The notes under the pieces were generated by a model that was not told where the DNA came from, made no database searches, and saw nothing but the letters and a program-made list of their open reading frames with translations. DNA of 52,772 bases from Borrelia recurrentis A1 (GTDB lineage Bacteria; Spirochaetota; Spirochaetia; Borreliales; Borreliaceae). Position numbers and translations under genes: made by a program. Positions 26,600-36,900 of the stretch are shown here, piece by piece (the stretch's first letter is position 1; each line of letters begins with the position of its first letter). The stretch is taken from assembly GCF_000019705.1 (NCBI RefSeq), contig NC_011260.1, forward strand, positions 1 through 52,772, in the 5' to 3' direction.

Positions 26600-27266
26600 A
26601 TGAATATAGAGAAAAAAGGAGAGGGGAAAGTAAGAGTAATAATATTGATGATGATGATGGTGATGATGATGATGGGATGTAATAGTGGGGGAGTTAGGAG
26701 GAGGAGAGGGGAAGGTAGACTTAGCAAAGAAGAATAGTTTTTTAGAGTCATTAGTTGCGATCGGAGAAGGTTTTCAGGAGATTTTTGCTGGGTTTGGGAG
26801 TGTGCAATAGGGGATGTATTAGGGTTTAATGCTGTTAAATCTGACGATAATAGAAGCAAAGTAGGAGAACATTTTAAGACTATTGGAGATGGATTGAAGA
26901 ATACTAAGGATAAATTAGCTGAGTTAGGGAAAGAAATAGTTGCTGTTCCTAATGCTGATACTAAAGGAGTTGAAGCTGTTATTCAAAGTTCTAGCGCAGT
27001 GATTTCAAAGTTAATTGATTCTGTAACTAAGCTTGTTGGGGTAACTAAAGAAGGTAATACTGATATTGGTGATAATGCTGCTGGTGCTGCAGTACCTGCT
27101 GGAGAGGCTAACATTAAAGTTGTTATTGCGGAAGTTAGAGATATGATTGATATTGCTGAAAAGTCTGGTGTAAAAATTGATGCTGGAACTGCTGGTGGTG
27201 AAGTGGCTGCTGGTGCTAATACTGTGCCTGCTGTACTTAGTGGAGACGCTGCTGCAGCTACCTTAA
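26600..27266 (+). pseudogene. Gamma-type vlp, 3'-truncated (mirror copy)
   Basis: Inverted near-duplicate of 9467-10130. ATG at 26600 after AAGGAGG opens a leader in frame with MMMMGCNSGGV; the frame then breaks as in the left copy. A further 2-base insertion (GGGAGTGTGCAATAG versus GGGAGTGCAATAG) lies near 26803. Open again from about 26894: KDKLAEL, SSAVISKLIDSVTKLVG, MIDIAEKSGVKID, VPAVLSGDAAAA, then it enters the reversed delta fragment. Non-functional. Confidence 0.85.
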
Positions 27267-27671
27267 CAATAGAATTAACACTTGTTAAATCTGCAGCCTC
27301 TCTGCAAACTCATTCTTAATAGCACCCCTATTGCACCAGCACCATTAGCCCCACTAGCCGCTATTTTTGCTACTAACTCAATCTTACCTATCTTCCCAAT
27401 AAATTCCTCTACCCTCTCTTTTACTTTTCCATAATGCCCATGTTCTTCCAAAATCTTACTTAATTTCCCTTTCACTATCTTCACTGTATTCTCAATCTTA
27501 CTAAAATACTTCCTTATCTCTTCCTTCTTTGTATCTGCTTTGATTCCTAATGTCTCGGCAACCATAGAGTAACAAAAACGTCCAAAATTATTTCCCTAAA
27601 TTAACAATCTCACTCGAAAACTTCACCTTAAACTCTTCTCCCACATTACCACAAGATACTATTATATAAAG
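27262..27671 (-). pseudogene. Delta-type vlp 5' fragment (mirror copy)
   Basis: Inverted near-duplicate of 9062-9471 with identical 96-residue open stretch (ETLGIKADTKKEEIRKYF onward) at 27275-27565 and the same frame breaks. It meets the gamma vlp tail-to-tail at about 27262. Confidence 0.8.
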
Positions 27672-27830
27672 TCGTCACATTACTATTTTTACCTTTTTTG
27701 TTTTGCTTTTCCCTTGAACAAACACATATTTATAAACGTTAATTTATAAAATAAAATACTCTTAATATAAATATTTAAATTCAACAACATTTTAATTTAA
27801 CCATTAAAACAATTTATTCTCTAAATACTA

Positions 27831-27862
27831 ACAAAAGCTAATAGCATAGTGCTATTAGCTTT
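27831..27862 (-). terminator. Mirror copy of the vsp terminator
   Basis: The same AAAGCTAATAGCA stem with TGCTATTAGCTTT as 8875-8903; in the loop region one base differs. It lies just downstream of the vsp pseudogene on the minus strand. Confidence 0.7.
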
Positions 27863-27894
27863 ATTTTTCCAATACTTACCTTGTTAATTAAATA

Positions 27895-28597
27895 TTAATT
27901 ATTAGAAGAAATTGTAAGCTCCTTAATTGCAGAGGCTACTGCTACTTCAGCATTCTTTAACAACTCATCAATTGCGGTGTTTAAAGCAACAAGATCTTTG
28001 GCTCCTTTATCTCCAACAGCATCACTTTTAAGTAAAGCTTTTTTTGCATTCTCATCAGAAGCATCTTTTTTACCAAGATCAGCACTTGCTCCTTTTACTG
28101 TATCTGTAAACTTTTTACTTGCAGTTTTAACAATAGTAATTTTTGCCTTTAACTTAGTAGAAACTTCAGCTTGTTATTCTAATGCTTCTAATTTAGTGCT
28201 TACAGACGATATTATACTATACGCTGCTGAAATCAAAGAACCATTCTGACCACCATCATCACTAAGATTACCCGCACCCTCAACTTTCTTTCCTATAGCT
28301 TTAGCTAACTCATCAACCGACTTAACTAAAGTATGAACTTCCTTTACTTTCCCTGCAAACTCCACCGCACTCTTTATCTTCTCCCCTACTACCTTTAAAT
28401 CAATTACACTCCCATCTCCCTTCCTTGCTTTCCCTTCCTCTCCTTCCTTTATTCCTCCTCCACTATTACATCCCATCACTATCATCATCATCAATATTAT
28501 TCCCTTCATCCTCATTCTTTTCCCTCTATTCTCTCTATTTATATCTCCTCTATTCTCTCTCTATTCCTCTCCTTCCTTTTATTCCTTCTCTCTTCAT
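27895..28597 (-). pseudogene. vsp: vsp with leader, one nonsense codon
   Basis: Same Vsp as 8261-8842 but with its leader: AAGGAGGCGAAGAAA, ATG at 28597, a purine-rich stretch that stops out of frame, then MRMKGIILMMMIVMGCNSGG from 28515. The body matches the left copy except that CAA in LEQQAEV is TAA (28174-28176), a C-to-T change that truncates it at residue 113 of the lipobox frame. This copy shows what the left copy lost upstream of ATGGGATGT. Confidence 0.85.
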
Positions 28598-28724
28598 TTT
28601 CTTCGCCTCCTTATTTTTTCTTATTTCTCGCTTTTTTATAGCTTATCTTTAGGAAGCAAACAAAAAAGTCAATAAATAATGATTTATACGCATATTATTT
28701 ATATAACATACTCAATACTGTAAA

Positions 28725-28750
28725 TAAAAAAAGAGAACCTCATGGCTCCC
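28725..28750 (-). terminator. Hairpin terminator after delta vlp
   Basis: On the minus strand GGGAGCC-ATGA-GGTTCTC (28750 to 28733, one G-T pair) precedes TTTTTTT. Confidence 0.55.
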
Positions 28751-28787
28751 TTTACTAATATTCTTATTTAATAATTTTAACTACAAC

Positions 28788-29780
28788 TTACTTACTAACT
28801 TTAGCTTCAACACCTTCTCCTTGCTTAATCTCTCCCAATACCTCATTTATCTCTTTCAATCCCTTATCCACTGTATTCCTGATCGCTATCACCAATGTAC
28901 TTAATACCTTATTTACTGCACTTGATACTGCTCCATTGACTGCATGAGCTGATTTATCTTCATCCTTTTTAGCCGCAAATTTACCTTCCTTTGCCATTCC
29001 TCTTAATGCTATCCCTGCTGCTATTATTGCATCTTTCTTTGCTGTATCCTCTTTAATCTCCTTCTTATCATCAACAGATGGAACAACAGCTATCTCTGCT
29101 GCATCTGTTGCTTTTTCAATTCCATTAGCACTATCTGTAACAGGATTCTCTTTAGATTTTGCAATAGCTTTCAATATATCAGCTCCACTCACTGCTCCTA
29201 TTGATGTACTTACTTTAGCGGCCTCTGCTTCTTGAGCCCTATCACCATCCTTCTTTCCAAATAACTTACCTATATCTTTTTTGTCTTCAGTAATTATATT
29301 ATTACCAGCATTCCCTTCTTTTTCTCCTAACACTATTTCAACAATCGCTTTTATCCCCTTAACAAGAGAAACAACAGAATCTTTGCTAGCAGCAACTGCA
29401 TCTTCACCTTTCTTAGCATTTCCTATTATATCACCATTAGCACCTTTACTTGCTTCCTTTGCTCCTTCCTCGATCTTACTTATCTTCCCAATAAATTCCC
29501 CTACCTTCTCTCTCACTTTCTCATATTTCCCATTCTCTTCCAAAATCTTCTCTAATTTCTCTCTAACTTCCTTCATTGTCTCTGCAATCTTACTAAAATA
29601 TCCACCTATCTCACTCTTCTTTGTTTCCGCTTTTATTCCCAACGTCCCTGTAATCATATCGCCAAAACTCACAAATACTTCCAAAAACCCTTTACCCAAA
29701 TTTACCATCTCACTCAAAAATACTTTCTCTGGATCTTTTACTCCCCCACTATTACATCCCATCACCACCATCATCATCAT
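28788..29780 (-). CDS. vlp: Delta-type vlp, body intact, leader out of frame
   Basis: 330 residues from the first in-frame methionines before the lipobox (VVMGCNSGGV). KDPEKVFLSEMVNLGKGF, VSFGDMITGTLGIKAETKKS, IGGYFSKIAETM, GADILKAIAKS, GIALRGMAKEGKF and NKVLSTLVIAIRNTVDKGL are the delta Vlp landmarks, ending KVSK. Vlp are helical surface lipoproteins that switch during relapse. A leader ATG further upstream (near 29821, after AAGGAAGTG) is one base out of frame, so as it stands the protein lacks a proper signal peptide. Most likely an archive donor. Confidence 0.88.
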   Translation of the reverse strand: MMMMVVMGCNSGGVKDPEKVFLSEMVNLGKGFLEVFVSFGDMITGTLGIKAETKKSEIGGYFSKIAETMKEVREKLEKILEENGKYEKVREKVGEFIGKISKIEEGAKEASKGANGDIIGNAKKGEDAVAASKDSVVSLVKGIKAIVEIVLGEKEGNAGNNIITEDKKDIGKLFGKKDGDRAQEAEAAKVSTSIGAVSGADILKAIAKSKENPVTDSANGIEKATDAAEIAVVPSVDDKKEIKEDTAKKDAIIAAGIALRGMAKEGKFAAKKDEDKSAHAVNGAVSSAVNKVLSTLVIAIRNTVDKGLKEINEVLGEIKQGEGVEAKVSK

Positions 29781-29969
29781 TTACTCCCACAACCCTTTTA
29801 ATTCTATTCTCTATCTGCATCACTTCCTTCTTCTCTTCTAATTTATCTTTAAAGTATAGTAAGATACAACAAACAACATCGATACAGCTATCTATAATCA
29901 GGAGCACTTTTGGTATTAGGATTAACAGCAGTAATTTAGGTTTATTGTGTGCAAAAAAGGAAAAATTAA

Positions 29970-30233
29970 ATGGCTGAACAAAAATTAAAAATACCCGTAG
30001 GTCTCTTGTTTTGGTATCTGTTAATACACTTAAATTTAAATGGTAACACAATTAAGAATGACACTTCTCATAGTGATGGGAAGCTTAAGAATTTGGACGT
30101 AAAAGATTTACCCTTTTCAACTACAAAACCTAGTAAGTAGAAATCAATCAAAGAATGTGTTTCTAGGATGAAAACTGTAAGTGCAAATTCTAAGCTTGGA
30201 ACTTTGGATTTCAAACAAGGTAGTATTTTGTGA
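29970..30233 (+). pseudogene. Unidentified small gene with one nonsense codon
   Basis: ATG at 29970 reads MAEQKLKIPVGLLFWYLLIH, then NDTSHSDGKLKNLDVKDLPF to TAG at 30138-30140, and in the same frame KSIKECVSRMKTVSANSKL then FKQGSIL-TGA at 30233. AAAAAAGG lies a few bases upstream. It may be part of a larger lost gene; no family recognised. It lies between two minus-strand vlp genes. Confidence 0.35.
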
Positions 30234-30291
30234 ATGAACGGATAATAACTAAAAATGTTATCAAATAAAATATTTTTTTCGACACAATAAA

Positions 30292-30328
30292 AAAAGGATA
30301 CTAAGAGCTTAACTCCCAGTATCCTTTT
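30292..30328 (-). terminator. 11-bp hairpin terminator after alpha vlp
   Basis: AAAAGGATACT and AGTATCCTTTT (30292-30302 with 30318-30328) with inner GAG/CTC pairing. The same GATACT...AGTATC design follows the vsp genes at 38550 and 44365. It can act in both directions. Confidence 0.7.
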
Positions 30329-30386
30329 ACTTCACAATTTGATTCATCTTATTTTATTTTATTTTTTTAGTCATATAATCATTATA

Positions 30387-31412
30387 TTACTGATTTTTAG
30401 CATCAGAAACATCCTTATCAGGCAACACAGAAGTAGCATTAGCATTAATTTTCATAGCCTCCTTAACATTTTTAAGCCCCAAATCTACTGTTTTTCTTAT
30501 TGCTACTGTTAATGTATCTAATGCTTTAATTAGTGCACTTACTGCTGCTCCTTTAACCGTTTTCTTTGCATCAACACTAGCAGCATCACTAGACCCAGCA
30601 AATTTACCATCCTTTGCCATAGCTCTTAATGCTATACCTCCTGCTATAACCCCATCTTTTTTATTAGCATTAACAGCAGCAACAGCAGCATTACTAGAAG
30701 CTAATTTAACAACTTCACCATTGTCTTCAATCATAGATTGTAAAATATCAGCACAAGTTACTGCTCCAACGGCTTTTGCCGCATCAGCTGCTGACTTCTT
30801 TGCATTTTCCGCAGTACCTGCATTAGCAGAAGCAAATAACTTGCCTGCTTCACCATCACCAGCATTTCCACTAGTTCTTGAAGTGCTACCATCACTAGCC
30901 TTTTTATCATCTCCAGCATCATTTTTACCTTCTTTAAGCACGATATCTACAATTGATTTAAGTCCTTTGACTAATTTATCAACCTCAATACCAACAGCAC
31001 CAGCATTTTGATCAGAAACATTTCCAATTGGATCACTAGCATCTCCTATTGCCTCACTTGCCTCCTTTGCTCCACCAATTATCTTATCTAGTTTACTCTC
31101 AACCAATGTTTTCACTGCACTCTCAGTAGCCTCAGCATTAGGATTCTTTTCTTCCTTCATTTCATTAACAATTTTATTAAGTCCATCCTTTATCCCTTGC
31201 ACAGTCTCCTGTACTGTCCTAAAATATTTCCCTACATCTGACTTCTTTGAATTAACATTCAACCCCAATACACTCCCTACCATTTCCCAAAATGAAGTGA
31301 AAACATTCAAAAATTCATTACTTACATTCACTAATGACTGCAAAAATTTATTCTTCCCTTGCTCTGCTTCTAATACCCCACTATTACATCCCATCATCAC
31401 CATCATAATCAA
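30387..31412 (-). CDS. vlp: Alpha-type vlp, body intact, leader out of frame
   Basis: 341 residues from a TTG at 31412 (reads [13 protein letters not shown]). Landmarks: [97 protein letters not shown]. It is the only near-complete vlp in the window with the FLNVFTSF signature. A leader ATG near 31436 (after GGGAGGCAAAAT) hits TAG after three codons and is one base out of frame with the lipobox. Body open without breaks; archive gene. Confidence 0.88.
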   Translation of the reverse strand: MIMMVMMGCNSGVLEAEQGKNKFLQSLVNVSNEFLNVFTSFWEMVGSVLGLNVNSKKSDVGKYFRTVQETVQGIKDGLNKIVNEMKEEKNPNAEATESAVKTLVESKLDKIIGGAKEASEAIGDASDPIGNVSDQNAGAVGIEVDKLVKGLKSIVDIVLKEGKNDAGDDKKASDGSTSRTSGNAGDGEAGKLFASANAGTAENAKKSAADAAKAVGAVTCADILQSMIEDNGEVVKLASSNAAVAAVNANKKDGVIAGGIALRAMAKDGKFAGSSDAASVDAKKTVKGAAVSALIKALDTLTVAIRKTVDLGLKNVKEAMKINANATSVLPDKDVSDAKNQ

Positions 31413-31679
31413 TACTCCTATTCTACCTCTATTCTTTCATTTTTTTATTTTGCCTCCCATTTTTTATTTATTAGCTTTTCTTTAAAGCAAGCAACAAAAA
31501 ATAAAACCAAATAAATAACGAATCAATGAATAAATGACAATTTATATGAAATACTAAAAACATCATATGTCAGATAAAATGCTAAAAATAAACTTTTCTA
31601 ACTAATTCTATCAACATATTCTCTCAATATCTTCCTATTCATTTAACTTTATTGTACAATTATAATTAAGGAGATTATT

Positions 31680-32270
31680 ATGGCTCACCCACAACCAATC
31701 ATCACTCAGCAAATGGTACTAAAAGAACTGATAAAAGCTGGAATTAATAGGGATATTGCTGCCGATTTATCTTACCGTTATTATAAAAATGAACTTACTT
31801 ATAAAGATCTTGAATATTTAGAAAATAATTTCAATAGTAAAATCGAAAAAATAGAAAGTATCTTAAAATCTGAAATCACTTCTGCTAAACTAGAAGTTAA
31901 TAATAAAATTGATAAAGTGAAAGTAGAACTTGACAATAAAATTGACAATAAATTCAATGAACTTGATAATCAAATTAACAAAGTAGAAGATAGACTAAAA
32001 TCTGAAATCACCTCTACCAAGATAGAACTCAATAATAAAATTGATAAAGTAGAAGATAAGCTAAAATCTGAAATCATCTCTACTAAAATAGAACTTAATA
32101 ATAAAATTGATAAAATAAAAATAGAACTTGACAACAAAATTGATAATAAATTTAACGAAATTAAAAACACAGGAAAACTACATAATTGGATGTTCGGCAC
32201 CATTATTACTCTTAATATAGGAATATTCCTAACTTTATTTTCAATAATATATTCCTTACTAAACAAATAA
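31680..32270 (+). CDS. bdr: Bdr family coiled-coil membrane protein, long-repeat form
   Basis: 196 residues, the longest bdr here. ATG at 31680 with AAGGAGATTATT upstream and TATAAT at 31661-31666. QMVLKELIKAGINRDIAADL then SYRYYKNELTYKDLEYL; the middle consists of about seven repeats of the LNNKIDKVEDKLKSEI type; the C-terminus NWMFGTIITLNIGIFLTLF is a TM segment. It differs from the other three (starts MAHPQPIITQ) and is not next to a spacer/vlp leader, so it belongs to another Bdr subgroup. Confidence 0.93.
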   Translation: MAHPQPIITQQMVLKELIKAGINRDIAADLSYRYYKNELTYKDLEYLENNFNSKIEKIESILKSEITSAKLEVNNKIDKVKVELDNKIDNKFNELDNQINKVEDRLKSEITSTKIELNNKIDKVEDKLKSEIISTKIELNNKIDKIKIELDNKIDNKFNEIKNTGKLHNWMFGTIITLNIGIFLTLFSIIYSLLNK

Positions 32271-32487
32271 TAAATCATTCATTAAATTCATAACTTCAAT
32301 TGCTAATGATAAACTTGATAACTCAAGATCATCACCAAATTATTGAGGATTGAAAATTATTAAGTCAATCTGTTTTTGTTTTTGAATACCTATTGCAGAT
32401 GAGAAAAAATAAATTTTTTTATTTATTTCAAATTTTCAACTTTTTGTACAATACATTTTACACTGTTATTTGAAATTAATATCAATA

Positions 32488-32709
<222 letters not shown>

Positions 32710-33121
32710 AAAGTAAACAAACTTTAGCTTCTTGTTTCAATTTAATAATAAAAAATTTTCATTACCACAAATAATATTTACATTATTTCCATAAATATCC
32801 TGAAATTTTTTGATGCACATAAAACAAAAATAACAGAAATACTAAAAAACAATTGCTATGTAAAAACTAAGCTAATTGTTAAAATTAGCTCTTGACTGAT
32901 TTATTTCAATAACTATATCAAATATCAAAAAAAATTCAAGATAGTTGAAAACACACAAATAAAAAGTGGATTTTGTTGATAAAATTAGAATAAAATTACC
33001 AACAAAACCCACTAAAGGTTATAAAATTGACAATTAGGATTGCATTAAATGATCAAATACAATCTCAAACAATGTTATAATAATTGCTTCAAAAAATCAA
33101 GCAAATATTAAATTGGATATT

Positions 33122-33664
33122 TCATCTTTTTTTCAAACTTAAATCTAAATATTCCTTAAATATCTTATCTAAATATTCTTTATCATTTATAAAAATCTTA
33201 TCTAGCAAAAACGAAGCAAATCTCGAATTTTTCTTATAAAAATCATAACTACTCTGATTTTTAAGTTGAAAACGCAAAGGTCTTATTGGATTCTATTTTG
33301 ATTTTTTATTATCTATTTCTTTTGATTTTATACTTTTATAAACTTCTATCATCCCTTTATCTTTAATCTCTTTTATGCTTAAATCACCTTTTAAAACTTG
33401 TTCATATATTTTCAAATATAAATAAGCTTGAGTTTTAGCAATTAAAAATCCTTGAATAAAAGAATTAAAACTTTTATATCCATCAATAAGATAAAGTTTT
33501 TTAATTTTTATATTATATAATATTTCCATTATTTGAATTTTATTTTCAATATCATTTACTACACCCTTTCTCAAAGCATGTTTATAGTTTTCGTATTCCT
33601 CTTCTTCTGAAATCTCCATTAAACCTTCCTCTCTATCATTTAAAATAACCATATCTCTTGACAT
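33122..33664 (-). pseudogene. PF49 partition-associated protein (locus d), one nonsense codon
   Basis: ATG at 33664; LYLIDGYKSFNSF and FLIAKTQAYLYLKI are PF49 blocks. A TAG at 33293-33295 lies where the other copies have Gln (KKSRQNPIKP here becomes KKSK-stop-NPIRP). The same frame then encodes PLRFQLKNQSSYDFYKK, FASFVLDKIF and KEYLDLSLKKR to TGA at 33122. A single substitution separates it from an intact gene. Confidence 0.85.
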
Positions 33665-33739
33665 ATATCAATTACTCCTTCAAAAAACTAAAAAGGTTCG
33701 CTTGCGAACAAATATATTTTATTTAACTCAAAAAACAAA

Positions 33740-34501
33740 TCAAATACCCAATATATTTCTTAAAGATTCTAAACATTCTTGATAATAAGCTTCCTTAAAA
33801 TTAGGTTCTTTCAAATCATTTGCAAAAACTTTTATTTTGTTAGAAAAATGAATTTTTCCTTTAATATATTTACCATATTTATCCTTAATTGAATTTTCTA
33901 TATTCATAAAAGTATTTCTATTTTTCATAAACTGATTCTCGACTATAGATATATCAATATCCTTTCCTACATACATTGAAATTTTGTCTATATATTTCAT
34001 TAAAATCGACAAACTTTCAACAGAAAACCGTTCAACTTGAATAGGAATTATAAGCTTATCTGTAATATTTAAAGCATTATCTAAAAGCGAATCTAAATTA
34101 GGTGGAGTATCGATTATTACATAATCAAAATTATAATCAGGTAAAACATTTTTCAATCTATGCTTTAAAAAAAGCTCCTTATAAGAAGTGTTTTCTTTGT
34201 TAAAAAGATGTAAATTAGGATGTGAAGGAATAAGATATATAAATTCATGTATTTTAGTTAAATATTTATCTAAATTAAAATTTGGACGTTCTTTCAAAAG
34301 AGCATAAATATTATTTTTACTTAAGCTTTTTACATATTTAAAAAAATAACTGGTTAAACTATTTTGAGGATCAAAATCTATGGCCAGAATCTTTTTGCCC
34401 ATATCTTTCAAAATATAACTAAAAATAATGGTCAAAACACTTTTACCAACTCCTCCTTTAATATTTGCAATACTAATTATTTCTGGTTCCTTTTTATCCA
34501 T
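33740..34501 (-). CDS. ParA-type partition ATPase PF32 (locus d)
   Basis: 253 residues. Walker A KGGVGKSV (residues 15-22; the usual final Thr is Val), switch LAIDFDPQNSLTS, Walker B YVIIDTPPNLDSLL. No HTH. ATG at 34501 overlaps PF50 by 25 bp. The sequence is far from the loci b and c alleles, a third compatibility type. The Thr-to-Val change affects a residue that coordinates Mg in P-loop ATPases (Ser before it is kept), so activity is uncertain. Its partner PF49 is broken. Confidence 0.93.
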   Translation of the reverse strand: MDKKEPEIISIANIKGGVGKSVLTIIFSYILKDMGKKILAIDFDPQNSLTSYFFKYVKSLSKNNIYALLKERPNFNLDKYLTKIHEFIYLIPSHPNLHLFNKENTSYKELFLKHRLKNVLPDYNFDYVIIDTPPNLDSLLDNALNITDKLIIPIQVERFSVESLSILMKYIDKISMYVGKDIDISIVENQFMKNRNTFMNIENSIKDKYGKYIKGKIHFSNKIKVFANDLKEPNFKEAYYQECLESLRNILGI

Positions 34502-35052
34502 TTTGTTATAATTCCTCCTGCTATCGGCGTTTCATTATAAAATTCATACACTTCATATTCTAAATTAATAATCCTTTTCAGCAAATTTTGAGCATAATTT
34601 TTATTAAATTTTTCCTTTTTTGTTAAAGAATGAATAGCCCTTATATAACAAAATATACTTCCCCTTTTAAATCTAAATTCTATATAATAAATTTTATACA
34701 TTGGTACAGTTTCAATATCTTTTGTATTGTTATTTTTATATTTAAAGTAAATAGGCTTTCTGAGTCGCTTAAATCCGTAAAACATACCTAAGAATTTGTC
34801 ATCAATATTTTCTTTAATGCTAAACAAGTGAAACCTGCTTCTCTTTCCTTTGTTAAATAAATTTCTTAACGAAATGAAAAATTTATTTTCCTCTTTTTTG
34901 CTAATTCCAAAAGCAAAGAAATCATTAAATATCTTTGTATGATATAAAGTTCTTTTGTCTATTTTTTCTATTTCATTAAAAACATCATTCTTATTGTCCT
35001 TCAATCTTATTTCTATCATCTTTGTTTTCAGACGTCTTAGTGAACAATTCAT
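34477..35052 (-). CDS. PF50 plasmid maintenance protein (locus d)
   Basis: 191 residues: MNCSLRRLKTKMIEI, LYHTKIFNDFFAFG, DDKFLGMFYGFKRL, IEFRFKRGSIFCYIR and closing GGIITKWIKRNQK. Family and context as at loci b and c. Intact. 72 bp separate it from PF57, more than at locus b. Confidence 0.9.
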   Translation of the reverse strand: MNCSLRRLKTKMIEIRLKDNKNDVFNEIEKIDKRTLYHTKIFNDFFAFGISKKEENKFFISLRNLFNKGKRSRFHLFSIKENIDDKFLGMFYGFKRLRKPIYFKYKNNNTKDIETVPMYKIYYIEFRFKRGSIFCYIRAIHSLTKKEKFNKNYAQNLLKRIINLEYEVYEFYNETPIAGGIITKWIKRNQK

Positions 35053-35124
35053 ATTGTTTCTTAGACTCCTATTTGTTTTTGTTTGTTAAACACATTATGG
35101 TTAAAATTCATTTGGAAATGTTCT

Positions 35125-35808
35125 TTAATTTTTTAGGTTTTTTAACCATTCTTTTGTTTTAATCATGCTATCTTCATATCTTTTTTTATTTGCATTTTCT
35201 TCTATTTTATCTAGATATCTCATAGTTTTCCATTTTGCTACATTTTTTATCATATAGTTTGTATCTATTGTTTGTTTTTCTATTTTTTTCATCTTTTCTT
35301 TTTTATTTTTTTTATTTTTTATTTCTTTATTATTAGTTATATTATGACTGACATTTTTAGTTGCATTTTTATGTTTATGAATATTCAATCTTTTGTTTTT
35401 TAAGTAATATTTTTGTTGTGTTTTTTTTGTGAATTCATATATTTCATTTGCATCATGTTCAATGATAGTTTGTTTATCATCAAGCAAGCGCTTTAAGTTA
35501 TTAGTACTATATTTGTTGACTGCATATCTTATATATGAGCCATTTCCTTCTCCCAATCTTAATAAAGTTTTTTTGATAATACCTTTATTACATAACAAGG
35601 CTAAATCTTTTCTAAGGGTTCTAAGTGTAATTATTTTAAGTTCATCTTTGGCTAAAAAACGGTTTAACGCATTTAGGATTATGGTTTGATTATATCTAAG
35701 CAAATTCTTTTGAAAATATTTTAGTATTGATAATATTTTATAATATCTATTGTGATATTTTTTTAGCGGTTGTGTGTGAATTTTAACTTCATGACTTGTA
35801 TTTTTCAT
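35125..35808 (-). CDS. PF57 plasmid replication/maintenance protein (locus d)
   Basis: 227 residues, about 60 percent like the locus b protein by eye: HTQPLKKYHNRYYKILSILK, ITLRTLRKDLALLC, GNGSYIRYAVNKYSTNNLKR, NATKNVSHN and KTMRYLDKIEENANKKRYED. AGGAGA precedes; an ATG four bases upstream of the chosen one is out of frame and stops after seven codons. The 23-bp perfect inverted repeat (35881-35933) lies 73 bp upstream. Probable initiator of a third replicon. Confidence 0.88.
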   Translation of the reverse strand: MKNTSHEVKIHTQPLKKYHNRYYKILSILKYFQKNLLRYNQTIILNALNRFLAKDELKIITLRTLRKDLALLCNKGIIKKTLLRLGEGNGSYIRYAVNKYSTNNLKRLLDDKQTIIEHDANEIYEFTKKTQQKYYLKNKRLNIHKHKNATKNVSHNITNNKEIKNKKNKKEKMKKIEKQTIDTNYMIKNVAKWKTMRYLDKIEENANKKRYEDSMIKTKEWLKNLKN

Positions 35809-35880
35809 TCATCTTCTCCTAATTGTCTTTGTAGTTATGGCTATGATACATAAGTTTTATTAAAAAGTAAATACAATATT

Positions 35881-35933
35881 TATTTTTATTTTATAAATTT
35901 CTTTGTAAAAAAGAAATTTATAAAATAAAAATA
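35881..35933. promoter_or_regulatory. 23-bp perfect inverted repeat upstream of PF57 (locus d)
   Basis: Left arm 35881-35903 and right arm 35911-35933 are exact reverse complements (core TATAAATTTCTT / AAGAAATTTATA) with a 7-nt loop. Position just upstream of a replication gene suggests a PF57 binding site, replication origin element or bidirectional transcription barrier. No equally long repeat was seen upstream of loci b and c. Confidence 0.7.
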
Positions 35934-36900
35934 AGGAGTTTAAGTGTTACTAATAATATGAAAATTTCGTATATGTCGTTATATTTGTGATGTTGGAGTG
36001 AACAAGTTATTTTAAATATGTTACACAATATTGGACAAATGGATAAAATCTTTGTAATCAAACTATTTTAAAAAATTTTTTATTTTTTAAATAAGAAATA
36101 AAAAAGTAGTATTAAAGAAATTATACTCATCCCATTTTAGATATTTTCATTTATATGCCTATCATATAATTTTTTCTTATATCAAAAATTTGACATTGAT
36201 AATTTGAGTATTTCTAATTTAGAACTCGGTAAAAATTTAAAAATAGTGTCATAGAAGATAAAATAGAGTTTGTTGATAATGCATATTTAGAAATGCTTTT
36301 TGATAGGTTGAACTAATTTTCAAACATTTAAATTCTAAATTCAATACGGTCCCGACAGTTATAAATCCCTAAAAATTATAAATTAGGTTAGCTGTTTTCG
36401 ATCTCGATTTTTTTATTAAGAACAACTTTAACATGATCATGCAGTAAAAGATGTTTTATCAGAATTAAATTATGAAATAATGAAACATATATCAAATCTT
36501 GATTATAAGATGGATTTAGTTGTAGAGAAACTTCTGTCAGTAAATCAGTAAATATCCTCAGAAATGATTTTATTGTTTTTATTATTGCAGAAGTAGTTTC
36601 GATTTTAATGGAACCATAAAGGTTTATTTTTTCAAAAGAACAAAAATCTTTCGTACCTTGCCTAAAAGCTATAGTAAAACAAGAAGATGGAATTGCAGAA
36701 GCTATTAGGGCATCAGAGGTAAATCCAATATACAATAATAAGGAGTTTATACAAAATCACTGTTAAAGAATAAAGTTATTTTAGTAAAATTTTTTTGTTT
36801 TTTATATGCATGAGAAAAGTTTTTTCTTTCCATTTAGTTAAGATTTATATTGAGCCTTATCACTTATAAAGTGATAAGGAGTGGTAATAAGGTGTAAAAA
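35934..36900. other. Decayed coding region, unidentified
   Basis: Plus-strand fragments can be read across frame breaks: NLSISNLELGKNLK then NSVIEDKIEFVDNAYLEMLF and DRLN-stop (about 36200-36316), DHAVKDVLSELNYEIMKHIS then LDYKMDLVVEKLLSVNQ-stop (36437-36552), and NDFIVFIIAEVVSILMEP, then QEDGIAEAIRASEVNPIYNN (to about 36765). Coding-like but multiply broken; no family recognised. The rest is AT-rich spacer. Confidence 0.35.

Noticed and set aside
29752-30051. 99-codon minus-strand frame upstream of the delta vlp
   Set aside because: It ends through the vlp leader out of frame (NDDDGGDGM) and its upstream part has no recognisable content; better explained as the frameshifted leader plus spacer.
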